Of a stretch of 6,319 nucleotides of DNA, positions 6,131 through 6,319 are shown one piece after another; the first letter of the stretch is position 1, and every line of letters begins with the position of its first letter. The notes beneath the pieces were generated by a model. It worked only from the letters and a program-made list of their open reading frames with translations. It was not told the DNA's origin and did not search any database. Source of the DNA: an uncultured Clostridia bacterium (lineage in GTDB: Bacteria; Bacillota; Clostridia; Oscillospirales; Oscillospiraceae); assembly GCA_946539175.1 (NCBI GenBank), contig CAMNHH010000122.1, forward strand, positions 1 to 6,319. Reading direction: 5' to 3'. Position numbers and translations under genes: made by a program.

Positions 6131-6163
6131 GGGCGAGGCTTCCGTCACGAAGCCTCGCCCTTT
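6131..6163 (+). terminator. Rho-independent terminator of the two-component/HtrA-like operon
   Basis: GGGCGAGGCTTC (6131-6142) and GAAGCCTCGCCC (6149-6160) form a perfect 12-bp GC-rich stem with a 6-nt loop, followed by only three T residues. It begins 4 nt after the stop codon of the HtrA-like gene. The short T run makes it less than ideal, but position and stem are convincing. Confidence 0.8.
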
Positions 6164-6195
6164 CGCATAAGCTGGGGGGAAAGGTGGGATGCTGT

Positions 6196-6319
6196 GTGGA
6201 AGCACGGAAGGAACAGGAGATCTGGCGTCGGGTTCGGGGCGGCGCGGCACCGGGAGCGGCGGAGGCCCTGCTGCCGGAACGGCTGGAGGCCCTGATTCTC
6301 GAGCAGCGGGCGGACGCCG
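6196..6319 (+). CDS. Start of an unidentified gene (partial, runs off right edge)
   Basis: A GTG at 6196 with AAAGGTGG about 8 nt upstream opens a frame that stays open for 41 codons to the end of the window. It starts MEARKEQEIWRRVRGG, followed by a charged, helical stretch (LLPERLEALILEQRADA). The composition is that of a real soluble helical protein, whereas the ATG frame at 6189 gives a Gly/Ser/Arg-rich shadow. I do not recognise the family. A ferritin-like or other helical-bundle protein is conceivable but not shown. It lies after the terminator, so it should have its own promoter or depend on read-through. No convincing promoter is visible in the short gap. Confidence 0.5.
   Translation, partial: MEARKEQEIWRRVRGGAAPGAAEALLPERLEALILEQRADA

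Noticed and set aside
6189..6319. ATG-initiated frame at the right edge giving a Gly/Ser/Arg-rich chain.
   Set aside because: The composition is that of an out-of-frame reading; the overlapping GTG frame at 6196 gives a plausible helical protein with a ribosome binding site.

Overview
This window looks like ordinary chromosomal DNA from a high-GC member of the Clostridia, most plausibly an Oscillospiraceae-type gut bacterium. That placement is inferred from three things. The coding DNA is GC-rich with Gram-positive style GGAGG ribosome binding sites, the set of families is typical of Firmicutes (YmdB, a YhaO/YhaN-type nuclease pair, an OmpR-family two-component system and an HtrA-like protein), and the one non-coding gap between the operons is AT-rich with two TATAAT boxes. 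No rRNA, tRNA, CRISPR array, insertion sequence or phage gene is visible.

Left half (1-2578), minus strand: one operon read right to left. A promoter at 2550-2578 drives a YmdB-type metallophosphoesterase (GTG start at 2518). Next comes a YhaO/SbcD-type DNA-repair metallophosphoesterase, overlapping it by 26 bp, and then the N-terminal part of a YhaN/SbcC-type AAA ATPase, overlapping by 4 bp and running off the left edge. The last two proteins are expected to form an SbcCD/Rad50-Mre11-like nuclease. YmdB is a 2',3'-cAMP phosphodiesterase in Bacillus, so the operon links two unrelated metal-dependent phosphoesterases.

Centre (2519-2725): a divergent intergenic region. Besides the YmdB promoter it carries a plus-strand promoter with a perfect TATAAT but a poor -35. 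A 20-bp inverted repeat (9-bp arms) and three TT(T/C)AC(A/C) direct repeats sit on that -35, which suggests a controlled and possibly autoregulated promoter.

Right half (2726-6126), plus strand: a three-gene operon made of an OmpR/PhoB-type response regulator, a membrane sensor histidine kinase with a cysteine-rich ectodomain, and a membrane-anchored HtrA-like trypsin-fold protein with a C-terminal PDZ domain. The HtrA-like protein appears to be a pseudoprotease. There is glycine where the catalytic His and Asp should be, and no histidine anywhere between its membrane helix and its PDZ domain. A 12-bp-stem hairpin terminator at 6131-6163 closes the operon. The layout recalls systems in which a two-component pair controls or listens to an HtrA protease (CssRS-HtrA in Bacillus), but with a non-catalytic, cysteine-rich protease relative. 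This is the most interesting element of the window.

Right edge (6196-6319): the first 41 codons of another plus-strand gene of unknown function.
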